Assembly: GCA_945907065.1 (NCBI GenBank)
Contig: CAMDSC010000016.1
Coordinates: 1 to 52,063, forward strand
DNA from: Chitinophaga pinensis
GTDB taxonomy: Bacteria; Bacteroidota; Bacteroidia; NS11-12g; UBA9320
Reading direction: 5' to 3'
DNA length: 52,063 bases
Shown here: piece by piece, positions 24,184 through 33,519 of the stretch
Layout of the letters: each line of letters begins with the position of its first letter
How positions within the stretch are numbered: the first letter of the stretch is position 1
The notes under the pieces: model-generated
Database searches by the model: none
Seen by the model: only the letters and a program-made list of their open reading frames with translations
Told to the model about the DNA's origin: nothing
Made by a program: the position numbers and the translations under genes

Positions 24184-24657
24184 TTATTTTTCCAAAGAAA
24201 CCACCCTATATCTGGTGCAAGTAGGACACGGGTCAGTTTCAAAGGTATCCCTCATAACGTATTTACCATTAGCTTGCTCTATTTTTAGGTTGGCTCCACC
24301 GTTAGCCACAGTATATGGAGCACCTGTTGGACTCAATTTTCCATTAGGTTGCGAGGCGAATTTTAATTCATATGAGGCTGGGCTAACTGTTCCCTGAGTA
24401 GCTGTTAACCGGCCCATAACCGAACTAACTAATGAAATATTTCCACTTAACATTGCAATAGATAAAGTATCTTTTAACAAAGTAGATGTATAACCTCCTG
24501 AACCATCAGGGATATCCTCAAATGTGGTTCCAAGGTAGGTTCCTTTGATGTCATCGAAACTTAAATTGGCTTGTGGAGTTACTTTGTTATCAGTATCCGA
24601 ACAAGAAATGACAAAAGGGAATGTAAAAAGCAGAAGAATAGTTGTAAATTTTTTCAT
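24184..24657 (-). CDS. lipoprotein of unknown function
   Basis: The start is placed at ATG 24657 (MKKFTTILLLFTFPF), since the frame's upstream extension starts with TTG and adds residues before a classical lipoprotein signal. The lipobox FVISC puts the lipidated Cys at position 18. The mature part (about 140 residues) is Gly/Ser/Thr-rich with a likely small beta fold, and has a CPTC pair near the C-terminus (DPCPTCTRYRV) that could form a disulfide. No family is recognised. Confidence 0.75.
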   Translation of the reverse strand: MKKFTTILLLFTFPFVISCSDTDNKVTPQANLSFDDIKGTYLGTTFEDIPDGSGGYTSTLLKDTLSIAMLSGNISLVSSVMGRLTATQGTVSPASYELKFASQPNGKLSPTGAPYTVANGGANLKIEQANGKYVMRDTFETDPCPTCTRYRVVSLEK

Positions 24658-24749
24658 AAGATTATGATTTAGTTGAGACAAAAATATTAAAAATATTTTA
24701 TTTTCTAAAATAATTTTAGGAATAGGTGATTGGTAAAAAATAAATAGTA

Positions 24750-25742
24750 TTAAACCAGATTGTTCGCAGCCAAATATTCAGCTATTTGAACAGCATTAGT
24801 GGCAGCACCTTTTCTTAGATTATCCGACACAATCCACATATTTAAAGTTTTGGGTTGCGATTCATCTCTTCGTACTCTCCCTACAAACACATCATCCTTT
24901 CCTTCAGCATTCATTGGCATTGGGTAAATATTGTTGGCAATATCATCCTCAACTGTAATGCCCGGAAAGTTTCGTAAAAGGTTTAAAATTTGAGGTATTT
25001 CAAATTCATTTTCAAATTCAATATTTACCGATTCTGAATGACCGCCCATAACAGGAATTCTAACTGTCGTTGCAGTTAATTTAATGGACTCGTCACCCAT
25101 TATTTTTATAGTTTCGTTCACCATTTTCATTTCCTCTTTGGTGTATCCGTTATCCATAAACACATCTATTTGAGGAATTACATTCAAATCGATTTTATAT
25201 TTATAAGCCATTTCACCGGCTGCCCCACTGCGTTCGTTCATTAATTGATTTACCGCTTTAATGCCAGTTCCAGTTACCGATTGGTATGTGGAAACAACTA
25301 CACGTTTAATTTTTAAAGCATCGTGTAATGGCTTTAAAGCCACTACCATTTGAATAGTGCTGCAATTTGGGTTAGCAATAATTTTATCGCCTTTTGTCAA
25401 AACGTTTGCATTTACTTCAGGAACCACTAATTTTTTTGTTTGGTCCATTCTCCAGGCAGATGAGTTATCTATTACAGTCGTTCCAACTTCGGCAAACAAA
25501 GGGGCAAATTCTGTTGATACATTTCCTCCTGCTGAAAAAATAGCAATATGTGGTTTTTGGGTAATGGCATCCGCCATACTCACTATTTTATAGTCTTTAT
25601 TTTGAAATTTAATGATGCCTCCAACCGATTTTTCGCTGGCTACGGGAATTAGTTCTGACACTGGAAAATTGCGTTCTTCCAATACTTTAAGCATAGTGCT
25701 ACCTACCAAACCGGTAGCTCCAACTACGGCTACTTTAAACAT
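24750..25742 (-). CDS. asd: aspartate-semialdehyde dehydrogenase
   Basis: Asd reduces aspartyl phosphate to aspartate semialdehyde for lysine/DAP, threonine and methionine synthesis. The 330-residue protein shows the NADP-binding VAVVGATGLVGSTML, the active-site Cys in NPNCSTIQMVV, QSVTGTGIKAVNQL, and PVMGGHSESVNIEFE with the catalytic His. It lies 3 bp downstream of the DAHP synthase gene, so two amino-acid-pathway enzymes share a transcript. Confidence 0.96.
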   Translation of the reverse strand: MFKVAVVGATGLVGSTMLKVLEERNFPVSELIPVASEKSVGGIIKFQNKDYKIVSMADAITQKPHIAIFSAGGNVSTEFAPLFAEVGTTVIDNSSAWRMDQTKKLVVPEVNANVLTKGDKIIANPNCSTIQMVVALKPLHDALKIKRVVVSTYQSVTGTGIKAVNQLMNERSGAAGEMAYKYKIDLNVIPQIDVFMDNGYTKEEMKMVNETIKIMGDESIKLTATTVRIPVMGGHSESVNIEFENEFEIPQILNLLRNFPGITVEDDIANNIYPMPMNAEGKDDVFVGRVRRDESQPKTLNMWIVSDNLRKGAATNAVQIAEYLAANNLV

Positions 25743-25745
25743 ATT

Positions 25746-26603
25746 TTATATAAATTGGGTTTTTAAAATTGTTTCAGGGATTTGTTTTCCATTTACTCTG
25801 CCTAGTAGTTTTAATTTTTCTAAAAGGTCAGAAAACTGTTCAAAATAAAGTGATTGTGGGCCATCGCTCAATGCCTTTTCAGGATTGTTATGTACTTCAA
25901 TCATTAATCCATCAGCACCTGCAGCTACAGCAGCTAATGATAAAGGACCAACTATATCTCTGTTTCCGGTAGCTTGACTTGGGTCGGCTATTACCGGCAA
26001 ATGACTTAATTGTTTAACCAAAGGAATAGCAGCAATATCCATAGTATTACGAGTAGTATGGTCAAAAGTACGAATTCCACGTTCACATAAAATAACTTGC
26101 TGATTTCCCCCCATCAAAATATACTCAGCGGCTAACAACCATTCTTCAAGAGTGGCATCCATTCCGCGTTTCAGCATTATGGGCTTATCTGTTTTGCCAA
26201 GTTCCTTCAAAAAATGATAATTTTTCATGTTTCTTGCCCCAATTTGAAGAATATCGGTATAAGGATAAACGGTGTCTAATAGGCTCAGGTCAAGTACTTC
26301 TGTGATTATGGCCATATCATACTTTTGCGAAACACCTCTTAATAACTTTAGTCCGTCTTCCATCATACCTTGAAAAGAATAAGGAGATGTTCTAGGTTTA
26401 TAGGCCCCACCACGCATAATTTTTATTCCCTTATTGGCCAAAAATGCTCCAATAGTATAAAGTTGCTCTTCTGATTCTACAGCACAAGGCCCGGCAATTA
26501 TTGCCAAATCTTCACCCCCAATTTTTATTCCATTTACTTCAATAATGGTTTGTGGGTTTTCAGGTGTTTTTTTTGTTAAAGGAAAAGCATTGTTAAATGC
26601 CAT
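25746..26603 (-). CDS. aroF: 3-deoxy-7-phosphoheptulonate (DAHP) synthase, type I-beta
   Basis: The first enzyme of the shikimate pathway joins phosphoenolpyruvate and erythrose-4-phosphate. The 285-residue protein belongs to the compact KDO8P-synthase-like class: IIAGPCAVESEEQL, RGGAYKPRTSPYSFQG, QIGARNMKNY, PIMLKRGMDAT, and ADPSQATGNRDIVGPL with metal ligands. No regulatory ACT or chorismate-mutase domain is attached, in contrast to fused forms in other bacteria. The symbol is by function; aroA(I-beta) names are also used. It sits between asd (3 bp) and the DUF4270 gene (2 bp). Confidence 0.92.
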   Translation of the reverse strand: MAFNNAFPLTKKTPENPQTIIEVNGIKIGGEDLAIIAGPCAVESEEQLYTIGAFLANKGIKIMRGGAYKPRTSPYSFQGMMEDGLKLLRGVSQKYDMAIITEVLDLSLLDTVYPYTDILQIGARNMKNYHFLKELGKTDKPIMLKRGMDATLEEWLLAAEYILMGGNQQVILCERGIRTFDHTTRNTMDIAAIPLVKQLSHLPVIADPSQATGNRDIVGPLSLAAVAAGADGLMIEVHNNPEKALSDGPQSLYFEQFSDLLEKLKLLGRVNGKQIPETILKTQFI

Positions 26604-26605
26604 GG

Positions 26606-28006
26606 TTATTTTTTTATTTTTGAATAAGTAACTCTAAATTTCAATGCCTTGTAATTGGGTAATCTTGTATTATCCAAAATCAACCGAGTTGGCGTAATTG
26701 GTTTATCACTTGGTATAGTAACAAAAAAACCTCTATTAAGGTTTTGTCCATTTATTATATATTGATCAAGCATATACTGCAACTGTCGAGTAAATCGAAT
26801 GGTATATTCTCCAGTTAAGGAATTATAAACGCCACCATAAATGGAATAAATACCTATTTGAGGGTTTAAATAATCTATAAAATCAATGATAGTTGTATCC
26901 TGGTTTAACTTACCGGGCTGAAACAAATTCAATCGATATGGTAAAGAATAAGATGAACTTACATATCCGTTAAGCGGTGTTAGAACCAAAGCGGCTTCAT
27001 TAATTATTACCCGTTCATTGGATATATTTTTTACTAAATTAAGCAGATGAGGAATTTCTATTTTTGTTTTACAACCACCCATAGATTGAATATAAGTTGT
27101 GTTATAATGTTTCCCAGGGCTTGCCAATTGATTTAATAAATTTGAATTGGTGTGCAATTTATCATAGATATTAAAGTTTTCACAATTATTATTAAAAACA
27201 AATGAATGCTGCATTGAATCATTGTAATGAACAATAAGTTGAGAATTACCTGTAAAAAAATCAACCCCTGCTATGGCACCTTGTCCACTAGAAATTCCAC
27301 TTTTTTGAGGAACTATTACAATTCCTTTCAAAAACGTTTTAAATGAAGCTACAGTGCTATATACGCTTGAATCTGCATTGGCTAAATCTTCGCCAACTTT
27401 ATTAAATAATTTTATTTTTAGACCTGGGGCTTTTTTAAATGTTGTTTTTCCAATTCGAAGATTTACACTATCTTTCAGGTTAAACGAGCCATTCCAAGTC
27501 CCTATTTCGGCACCCAATTTTACTTTGTAGTTTGAATAGTATTTTTTAGCATCTTCTATATCTTCATTTGCATAATAAACATTCATTGACTGTGGCGAAT
27601 TGATATTGCCATAGTAATAATCTTTATCCCAGCGGAGATAAAGTATTACAGAGTCTATTTTTGGTGATTTACCAAAACTTAAGTTTATTTGGTTGATGGT
27701 GAGTTGAGAAGCAACACTTGCGGTACTTATACCTAATTCAGGGTCATTCATTGCCCCTAAAATATTAGTACTTAACGAATCAGTTTTAATAGAATCTGAC
27801 TTAACAGTAAATGCTTTTACAGTAAATGTATCTGTTTCGGCCGAATAAAATTCGCCTTTGTCAGGCCTTAAATTAAGACCTAAATCAGACTCAGTATTTT
27901 TGCAAGAGGATGCAAAAAGTAGAATTATTAAAGTAAGAGAATTAATTAAGCCAATTGACTTAAAGAAAAAGAGTTGCTTAGCTGCCTGCCGCCAAAACTG
28001 AATCAT
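26606..28006 (-). CDS. DUF4270 family lipoprotein
   Basis: The 466-residue protein has a longer N-terminus than usual, then a hydrophobic stretch with lipobox FASSC (Cys around 36), followed by the DUF4270 pattern: DLGLNLRPDKGEFYSAETDTFTV, SLSTNILGAMNDPELG, and SQLTINQ. The family is specific to Bacteroidota and of unknown function, probably outer-membrane associated. The ATG overlaps the end of the GT5-like gene by 29 bp; no closer start is available in frame, so overlap is real or the N-terminus is longer than normal. Confidence 0.85.
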   Translation of the reverse strand: MIQFWRQAAKQLFFFKSIGLINSLTLIILLFASSCKNTESDLGLNLRPDKGEFYSAETDTFTVKAFTVKSDSIKTDSLSTNILGAMNDPELGISTASVASQLTINQINLSFGKSPKIDSVILYLRWDKDYYYGNINSPQSMNVYYANEDIEDAKKYYSNYKVKLGAEIGTWNGSFNLKDSVNLRIGKTTFKKAPGLKIKLFNKVGEDLANADSSVYSTVASFKTFLKGIVIVPQKSGISSGQGAIAGVDFFTGNSQLIVHYNDSMQHSFVFNNNCENFNIYDKLHTNSNLLNQLASPGKHYNTTYIQSMGGCKTKIEIPHLLNLVKNISNERVIINEAALVLTPLNGYVSSSYSLPYRLNLFQPGKLNQDTTIIDFIDYLNPQIGIYSIYGGVYNSLTGEYTIRFTRQLQYMLDQYIINGQNLNRGFFVTIPSDKPITPTRLILDNTRLPNYKALKFRVTYSKIKK

Positions 28007-28799
28007 AGAAGTTTAAATACTTGCTGGCTAATTCCTCTTCTTCATGCTGCATTACAGGTTTTTCAGGGGTTTCACTTAAATGTTTTTCAATTTGCGGATG
28101 TAATGACTCACCGCATCTAACCACTGCATCGGCGTGTTTCATGGCGCTGATATGTAGATTTGTAAGTTCACCAACTCCAAATGTCTCAAGATCTTCATCA
28201 GAAATTGAATTTAAACTTGCTTTTCTTGTAAAATCCAAACCGAGATCTCCATGAACTTCATTATTGAAGACTGAATAAATTACACGTGAACCTCTAAAAA
28301 CAGGTTCGTCTTTGTAAATAGTTTTTAAATAAAGAGGGATTAAGCTAGTCATCCAACCTTTGCAATGAATAATATCGGGATACCAACCTAATTTTTTAAC
28401 GGTTTCTATGGCTCCTTTGCAAAAGAAAATAGTGCGTTCGTCATTGTCCGCAAAGTAATTGTCATTTTCATCAGTATAAACATGCTTACGATGAAAATAA
28501 TCCTCATTGTCTAAAAAATAAACCTGCATCTTTGTGCCAGGAATCGAAGCTACTTTAATAATTAAAGGATTGTCATTGTCATCAATAGAAATATTCATTC
28601 CCGATAATCTGACTACTTCGTGTAAGCGGTTTCTACGCTCATTAATAACACCAAACCTTGGAACCATAATTCTTACTTCATTGTCGTTTTCTTGGATGGC
28701 CTGCGGAACCATGCGGGCAATGTCAGAAATGTTAGAAGTGTTTAAAAAAGGATTCATTTCGGAGCACACAAACAGAACTTTTTTACGGGTATTTTCCAT
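27978..28799 (-). CDS. stand-alone glycogen-synthase-type GT5 N-terminal domain, degenerate
   Basis: The 273-residue protein resembles only the N-terminal Rossmann domain of glycogen/starch synthase (ADP-glucose transferase): KVLFVCSEMNPF, ARMVPQAI, EVRIMVPRFGVINERR, YFLDNEDYFHRK, and PDIIHCKGWMTSLIPLYLK. The C-terminal glucosyl-nucleotide domain is missing, and the usual KTGGL motif, which binds ADP-glucose, is replaced here by NTSNISDI. It is unlikely to make glycogen. This form, next to panC and DUF4270, is a conserved Bacteroidota arrangement of unknown role. Confidence 0.85.
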   Translation of the reverse strand: MENTRKKVLFVCSEMNPFLNTSNISDIARMVPQAIQENDNEVRIMVPRFGVINERRNRLHEVVRLSGMNISIDDNDNPLIIKVASIPGTKMQVYFLDNEDYFHRKHVYTDENDNYFADNDERTIFFCKGAIETVKKLGWYPDIIHCKGWMTSLIPLYLKTIYKDEPVFRGSRVIYSVFNNEVHGDLGLDFTRKASLNSISDEDLETFGVGELTNLHISAMKHADAVVRCGESLHPQIEKHLSETPEKPVMQHEEEELASKYLNFYDSVLAAGS

Positions 28800-28897
28800 G
28801 TCGAATTTATAAATTTTTAAAGGTTATACAAAATTATAGCATAATTTCGGCATTATTTTTAACAAAAGCACTTGTTTTATAACTATTTTTTAATATT

Positions 28898-29740
28898 ATG
28901 ATTGTAATAAAATCGCCAATTGACCTTGAAATATTATTAAATAAGATTAGAGGGAATAATAAAAAAATTGGGTTTGTAGCTACCATGGGAGCTTTGCATG
29001 ATGGGCACATATCATTGATTAAACGTAGCAAAGAGGAAAATGATACAACAGTTTGTAGTATTTTTATAAATCCCAAACAATTTAATGACTCTAACGACCT
29101 TGAAAAATACCCAAGACCAATTGAAAATGATTTAATACTATTAAAAGAGGTAGGTGCAGATATAGTTTTCTTACCCGATTATAGTGATATTTACCCTCAA
29201 AACTACATTGAACCTGAGATTAATCTTTCAGGTTTGGACAATGTATTGGAAGGCTTAATAAGACCAGGGCATTTTAAAGGTGTGGCACTTGTTGTAAAAA
29301 GGCTTTTTGAATGTGTTAATCCAGATGTGGCATATTTTGGCCAAAAGGATTATCAACAAACTTTAGTAATTAAAGAGATTGTTAGGCAATTTAAAATTCC
29401 ATCAGTTATTGCAGTTTGCAGTATATTTAGAGAAAAAAATGGTTTGGCTATGAGTTCAAGAAATATAAGACTAAGTGCAGAGCAGAGAGAACGAGCTTCC
29501 TTTATTTATAAGATGTTATTACAATTAAAAGAAGATGTTAAATCTTTGCCTTTAAAAGAGGCTTTAAATAAGGCGGAAAATATCCTTTTGAAAAATGAGG
29601 GAGTTCAAATAGATTATTTAACTATTGTAAATCAACAAACACTTGTACCGGAGGAAACTTTAAATTTAGGAAAAAGTTCCGTAGCCTTGGTAGTTGTTGA
29701 TTATTTTGGAGTTAGGTTGTTAGATAATATCTATCTTTAG
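28898..29740 (+). CDS. panC: pantothenate synthetase
   Basis: PanC condenses pantoate and beta-alanine with ATP. The 280-residue protein carries VATMGALHDGHISLI with the HxGH motif, FINPKQFN, ECVNPDVAYFGQKDYQQ, and AMSSRNIRLS. It diverges from the GT5-like gene across 98 bp. The stop codon overlaps the aldo/keto reductase stop tail to tail by 4 bp. Its beta-alanine supplier panD is at 6.7-7.1 kb rather than next door. Confidence 0.97.
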   Translation: MIVIKSPIDLEILLNKIRGNNKKIGFVATMGALHDGHISLIKRSKEENDTTVCSIFINPKQFNDSNDLEKYPRPIENDLILLKEVGADIVFLPDYSDIYPQNYIEPEINLSGLDNVLEGLIRPGHFKGVALVVKRLFECVNPDVAYFGQKDYQQTLVIKEIVRQFKIPSVIAVCSIFREKNGLAMSSRNIRLSAEQRERASFIYKMLLQLKEDVKSLPLKEALNKAENILLKNEGVQIDYLTIVNQQTLVPEETLNLGKSSVALVVVDYFGVRLLDNIYL

Positions 29741-30756
29741 CCAATAATTCTATTATCAAAGCCACCATAAATTACTTCTCGTGTTCCTTCTGCTAATAAA
29801 AAATCATGAGGAAATCCAAGTTCAATTTTGCTAACATTATTTAGTAATTCAAGATGTTTCTCTGTTAAGTTAATTGACAAACATTCTAAATTTTCCTCAA
29901 TCTGTAAAACCTTGGTTGCTCCAACAATTGGTATGCAGCTAAAATCTTTTTGAATTACCCATTTTAAGGCCACACTGGAAGGTTTGCATCCGATTTCATT
30001 TGCAATGTTAATTACTGTGTTAACGATAGCTGTATTGCTTATATTTAATCTTTGGCTGGTTTCGGGAAGCCTGCCTTTATCTCCTTTGATATATTTACCA
30101 GTTAAAGCGCCACCGGCTAAAGGTGCCCAAGGTGTAATGCTAAGTCCAAAGTGTTTGGCCATCGGAATCAAATCTCGTTCAGGGGTACGTTGCATCAAGT
30201 TGTATTCAATTTGTAATGCAACTAATTTGTTCCAACCCATTAATTCAGCCATTGTTTGTGCCGAAGCCACTACCCATGCTGGAGTGTCTGAAAGAGCGAT
30301 GTAATTTACTTTTCCTTGTGTTACCAAATCATCAAGCCCTCTCATAACTTCGTCAATCGGGGTATGATTATCCCAAGCATGAAGATAAAAAAGATCAATA
30401 AAATCAGTATTTAAGCGCTTAAGACTTTGCTCAACACTTCTCATCATATTTTTACGGCTATTGCCTGCTCCGTTTACATTGGTGTTTGTTCTAGTGTCAC
30501 ACAATGTATATTTGGTAGCCAATACAAAATGGTCTCTTTGGGATGCAAGAAAGTCGGCTAAATATTTTTCACTTGTGCCATTTGTATAAAGATTGGCAGT
30601 ATCAATAAAATTTCCTCCGATATCCGAAAAAGTATCAAATATTTTTTTACAAGTTTCGTAATCTGCGCCCCATTTCCAATCTTCGCCAAAACCCATGGTG
30701 CCCAAACATAGTTCTGAAACTTTTAATCCAGATTTACCTAATAATTTATAATTCAT
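29737..30756 (-). CDS. aldo/keto reductase
   Basis: The 339-residue TIM-barrel NADPH oxidoreductase has the family pattern SELCLGTMGFG, GNFIDTANLYTNG (Asp and Tyr of the tetrad), LATKYTL (Lys), FIDLFYLHAWD (His), and IPIVGATKVLQIEENL. It is nearest to the YajO/Gfo-type group with unknown substrates. The preceding gene is ompA-like on the same strand with a terminator between them, so it probably has its own promoter. Confidence 0.9.
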   Translation of the reverse strand: MNYKLLGKSGLKVSELCLGTMGFGEDWKWGADYETCKKIFDTFSDIGGNFIDTANLYTNGTSEKYLADFLASQRDHFVLATKYTLCDTRTNTNVNGAGNSRKNMMRSVEQSLKRLNTDFIDLFYLHAWDNHTPIDEVMRGLDDLVTQGKVNYIALSDTPAWVVASAQTMAELMGWNKLVALQIEYNLMQRTPERDLIPMAKHFGLSITPWAPLAGGALTGKYIKGDKGRLPETSQRLNISNTAIVNTVINIANEIGCKPSSVALKWVIQKDFSCIPIVGATKVLQIEENLECLSINLTEKHLELLNNVSKIELGFPHDFLLAEGTREVIYGGFDNRIIG

Positions 30757-30774
30757 AATTTAAACTGATATTAA

Positions 30775-30808
30775 ATAAAAAAGTCTGTTCTAATTTAAAA
30801 GAACAGAC
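30775..30808 (-). terminator. rho-independent terminator of the ompA-like gene
   Basis: On the minus strand GTCTGTTCT (30808-30800) and AGAACAGAC (30791-30783) form a perfect 9-bp stem with an 8-nt loop, followed by TTTTTTATTTAA. It lies just after the OmpA-like stop codon at 30832 and before the aldo/keto reductase gene. Confidence 0.85.
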
Positions 30809-30831
30809 CTTAAAATGTTATTATAGATTTT

Positions 30832-31899
30832 TTATTTTTTTATATATGCCTTTACAACGCATCTTCTGTTTAATGCTCTTCCTTCAGGTGTTTTATTGGT
30901 GCTTATTGGTTGAGTTTGTCCAAATCCTTGAGCAGTAAGTCTAGCGGCATCTACCTTTTTATCGGTAAGATATTTCAATATAGCCTCGGCTCTTTGTTGA
31001 GAGAGAAGTAAATTTTCTTCTTCAACACCAACATTATCAGTATGACCTTCAATAAAAGCATTAACAGTTGGATAAGCCAACATTATCATAACTACAGAAT
31101 CTAAAGCAGGATAAGATTCAGCCGTGATTGTAGATTGTGCCGTTTCAAATTGAATTTGTTTTGAGAATAAATCTAATTTGGTTCTAACCTCCTTGGGAAC
31201 ATCATTATCTTCAGGACCAGGAACATAGCCAGTTCCTTTTCCAAAGTTATAAGCAATACCAACACGATGAGTTAAATAAGCATCCATTAATTTATGACGA
31301 GTATGCACAAATGGATCATAGGGTAAACCATCAATATTGTCGTCATACATGTAATTGTATAATACTTGTGCCATTACATCAAACGATTCGGTTATTGAAT
31401 ATTTAACACCTCCACCAACGGCCCATTGCACAGCAGAACGTGCAAAATCTCTTCTAGGCTTAGCCGGAGTTGGTGAATTTCTAATATGAGTTGTATAATT
31501 TATGACCCCCCAACTTCCTTGTAAGTATGGTTTCAACTTAGATTGTTCGCTTAATATTTTATTATTAGCAAATTTATATCTAACACCTGGCATCACGCTT
31601 AATATGCGTGCATTGAATCCTTCTACTTCAAAAGATCCATCCATGTGCCCAATATCACCAACATCAACTCCTAATAATCCATCAAAAGACGGTGTAAGGT
31701 AGTATCCAAAAGCTCCGCCACCGCCTTGATAAGTGGGCTTCGACGCAAAAAAGTAGCGTGTTCCTCTATCACCACCATATTCATTTATACCACCATATGC
31801 TTCAATTCCCAAACGATGAGCGTAATTTTGTGCTTGTGTTTGGTTTGAACTTAATATCACTAAGAAAGTGAAAATGGACAGAAGTATCTTTTTGTTCAT
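30832..31899 (-). CDS. OmpA family outer membrane protein
   Basis: Started at ATG 31899 the product is 355 residues with a signal peptide (MNKKILLSIFTFLVILSS to TQAQ); an upstream ATG would add 16 unlikely residues. The N-terminal 220 residues form an eight-strand-type beta barrel (GGGGAFGYYL, GVRYKFAN, VGIAYNFGKG). The C-terminal OmpA/MotB peptidoglycan-binding domain includes NAFIEGHTDNVG, LSQQRAEAILKYL and LNRRCVV. It anchors the outer membrane to the cell wall. A good terminator follows. The 120-bp gap before menE is AT-rich with no clear consensus promoter. Confidence 0.92.
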   Translation of the reverse strand: MNKKILLSIFTFLVILSSNQTQAQNYAHRLGIEAYGGINEYGGDRGTRYFFASKPTYQGGGGAFGYYLTPSFDGLLGVDVGDIGHMDGSFEVEGFNARILSVMPGVRYKFANNKILSEQSKLKPYLQGSWGVINYTTHIRNSPTPAKPRRDFARSAVQWAVGGGVKYSITESFDVMAQVLYNYMYDDNIDGLPYDPFVHTRHKLMDAYLTHRVGIAYNFGKGTGYVPGPEDNDVPKEVRTKLDLFSKQIQFETAQSTITAESYPALDSVVMIMLAYPTVNAFIEGHTDNVGVEEENLLLSQQRAEAILKYLTDKKVDAARLTAQGFGQTQPISTNKTPEGRALNRRCVVKAYIKK

Positions 31900-32020
31900 A
31901 AATTTAAATATATCAATTTTGAGTAGCAATATTAGTTCTAATTTCAATAAAAAGAAATTTTTATAAAAATATTTTCATTTAAAAAAAATAACACTATAGT
32001 GAACTGAATATGAATGTAAT

Positions 32021-33088
32021 ATGACGATAGTTATTAATAATATTAAATATGATTTGAAATATTTTTCGACAAAAAGTGTGTTGTTGGAAGAAAATTACCC
32101 TTTAAATAGGCATATTTCAAAATTTTTAATGCTGTGGATTTCAGGAGTAAAGGACTTTGAAATATATACTTCAGGGTCAACCGGCGTAGCCTCTAAAATA
32201 ATATTGAAACGAGATTGGCTTGAAATAAGTGCGCTACAAACTGTTAATTTATTAAATCTTTGGAACGAAACAGTGTTATGCTGCCTGCCTATAACTAAAA
32301 TAGGAGGATTGATGATGATTATTAGAGCTATAGTTGCAGATTTTGATATTCAAATTATTGAACCTAAATCGGATCCAATGGCAGATATTAGTTCTAATCA
32401 TCCATTTACGTTTGTTTCTTTGGTTCCATCCCAATTAAAAATAATTCTTCAATCTACTGAAAGTACTGAAAAACTAAACAGGTTTAAAAATATTATTTTA
32501 GGTGGTTCGGATATTAATACTAAGTTATTAAGTGGAATTCAAACCTTGAAACCAAATGTTTACCATACTTATGGAATGACCGAAACATGCAGTCATATAG
32601 CCTTGAAAAAGCTAAATAATAATGCTTGGCCATCTTTTAAGCCAAATCCTTTTGTTGAATTAAAAACAAATGCGGAAGGTTGGCTTTCTATAAAAGCATA
32701 TCAAACTGGAAATGAATGGATCGATACTAAGGATATTGTAAAATTATATCCTGATAATCGTTTTGATTTTATTGGAAGAGCTGATTTTTTAATTAATACA
32801 GGTGGGTTTAAAGTATTTCCTGAAAAATTAGAAATTCAGATTAGAGACATTTTTATTGCCAATAATTGGGATATAGATTTTGCAATTACTTCTAAATCGA
32901 GCGAGAAATGGGGCGAAGAAATAGTTTTAGTTATTGTAAATGATTTTCATTCGGATACTGAAATTTTGGAAGTTTTAAAACCATTACTTCAAAACTATGA
33001 ATTACCTAAAAGGATTGTGAAACTAGAATCAATTCCAATAAATGAAGGGGGTAAAATAAACCGATTAAAATTACGTGACATTATATAA
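32021..33088 (+). CDS. menE: o-succinylbenzoate--CoA ligase-like adenylating enzyme
   Basis: An adenylate-forming enzyme of 355 residues, shorter than the 450-550 of most CoA ligases, as seen in Bacteroidota MenE. Motifs are YTSGSTGVASKI (P-loop, with the usual T/S-G-S-T-G), HTYGMTETCSH (A5), WIDTKDI (A7 Asp), FIGRADFLINTGGFKVFPEKLE (A8 hinge), and INEGGKINRLKLR, with the A10 Lys. It would activate o-succinylbenzoate in menaquinone synthesis. No other men genes are in the window, so the substrate rests on family resemblance. It is divergent from ompA. Confidence 0.82.
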   Translation: MTIVINNIKYDLKYFSTKSVLLEENYPLNRHISKFLMLWISGVKDFEIYTSGSTGVASKIILKRDWLEISALQTVNLLNLWNETVLCCLPITKIGGLMMIIRAIVADFDIQIIEPKSDPMADISSNHPFTFVSLVPSQLKIILQSTESTEKLNRFKNIILGGSDINTKLLSGIQTLKPNVYHTYGMTETCSHIALKKLNNNAWPSFKPNPFVELKTNAEGWLSIKAYQTGNEWIDTKDIVKLYPDNRFDFIGRADFLINTGGFKVFPEKLEIQIRDIFIANNWDIDFAITSKSSEKWGEEIVLVIVNDFHSDTEILEVLKPLLQNYELPKRIVKLESIPINEGGKINRLKLRDII

Positions 33089-33116
33089 TCTATCGGCTAG
33101 GAAGGTGTAAATAAAT

Positions 33117-33518
33117 CTATTTATTTGCTAAATAATTTTTTATAGGTTCCCAATAATAGTCATTCCATCCGTCAGTAAGGGCTTGTATTTTATGTTCAGG
33201 CACATTGGTCTGAGTAAAATCAAGTATGCATCCGTTGTCTGCTTTATTAAAAACAAAAGTGCAAATTGAATAGTGAGTATCAGGCCAACCGTCTTCTTTA
33301 AAATTCCATGCCTGAACTATTTTTTCCCCATCTGCCAATTCAATATTGTAACCGGTGCAATAGCCATCAAAAACTGAAAATGTGCCTTCTACTTCATTAC
33401 TTATAACTACAGAACTACCTGTGATTGAAGAATGGAGTTTAGCGTCCATTATCAAATCATAGATTCGTTTGGGCGTTGCTTCAAATTGAACCGTTTGATG
33501 TATTGAATTTGTTTTCAT
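33117..33518 (-). CDS. SRPBCC/AHSA1-type domain protein
   Basis: The 133-residue protein is a single START-like (AHSA1/SRPBCC) domain: FEATPKRIYDLIMDAKLHSSIT at the N-terminus, IVQAWNFKEDGWP, CILDFTQTNVPEH and a C-terminal helix with WNDYYWEPIKNYL. Such domains bind hydrophobic ligands or, when AHA1-like, Hsp90; the ligand is unknown. It starts 1 bp after the stop codon of the metalloprotease gene and is probably co-transcribed with it. Confidence 0.87.
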   Translation of the reverse strand: MKTNSIHQTVQFEATPKRIYDLIMDAKLHSSITGSSVVISNEVEGTFSVFDGYCTGYNIELADGEKIVQAWNFKEDGWPDTHYSICTFVFNKADNGCILDFTQTNVPEHKIQALTDGWNDYYWEPIKNYLANK

Positions 33519-33519
33519 A

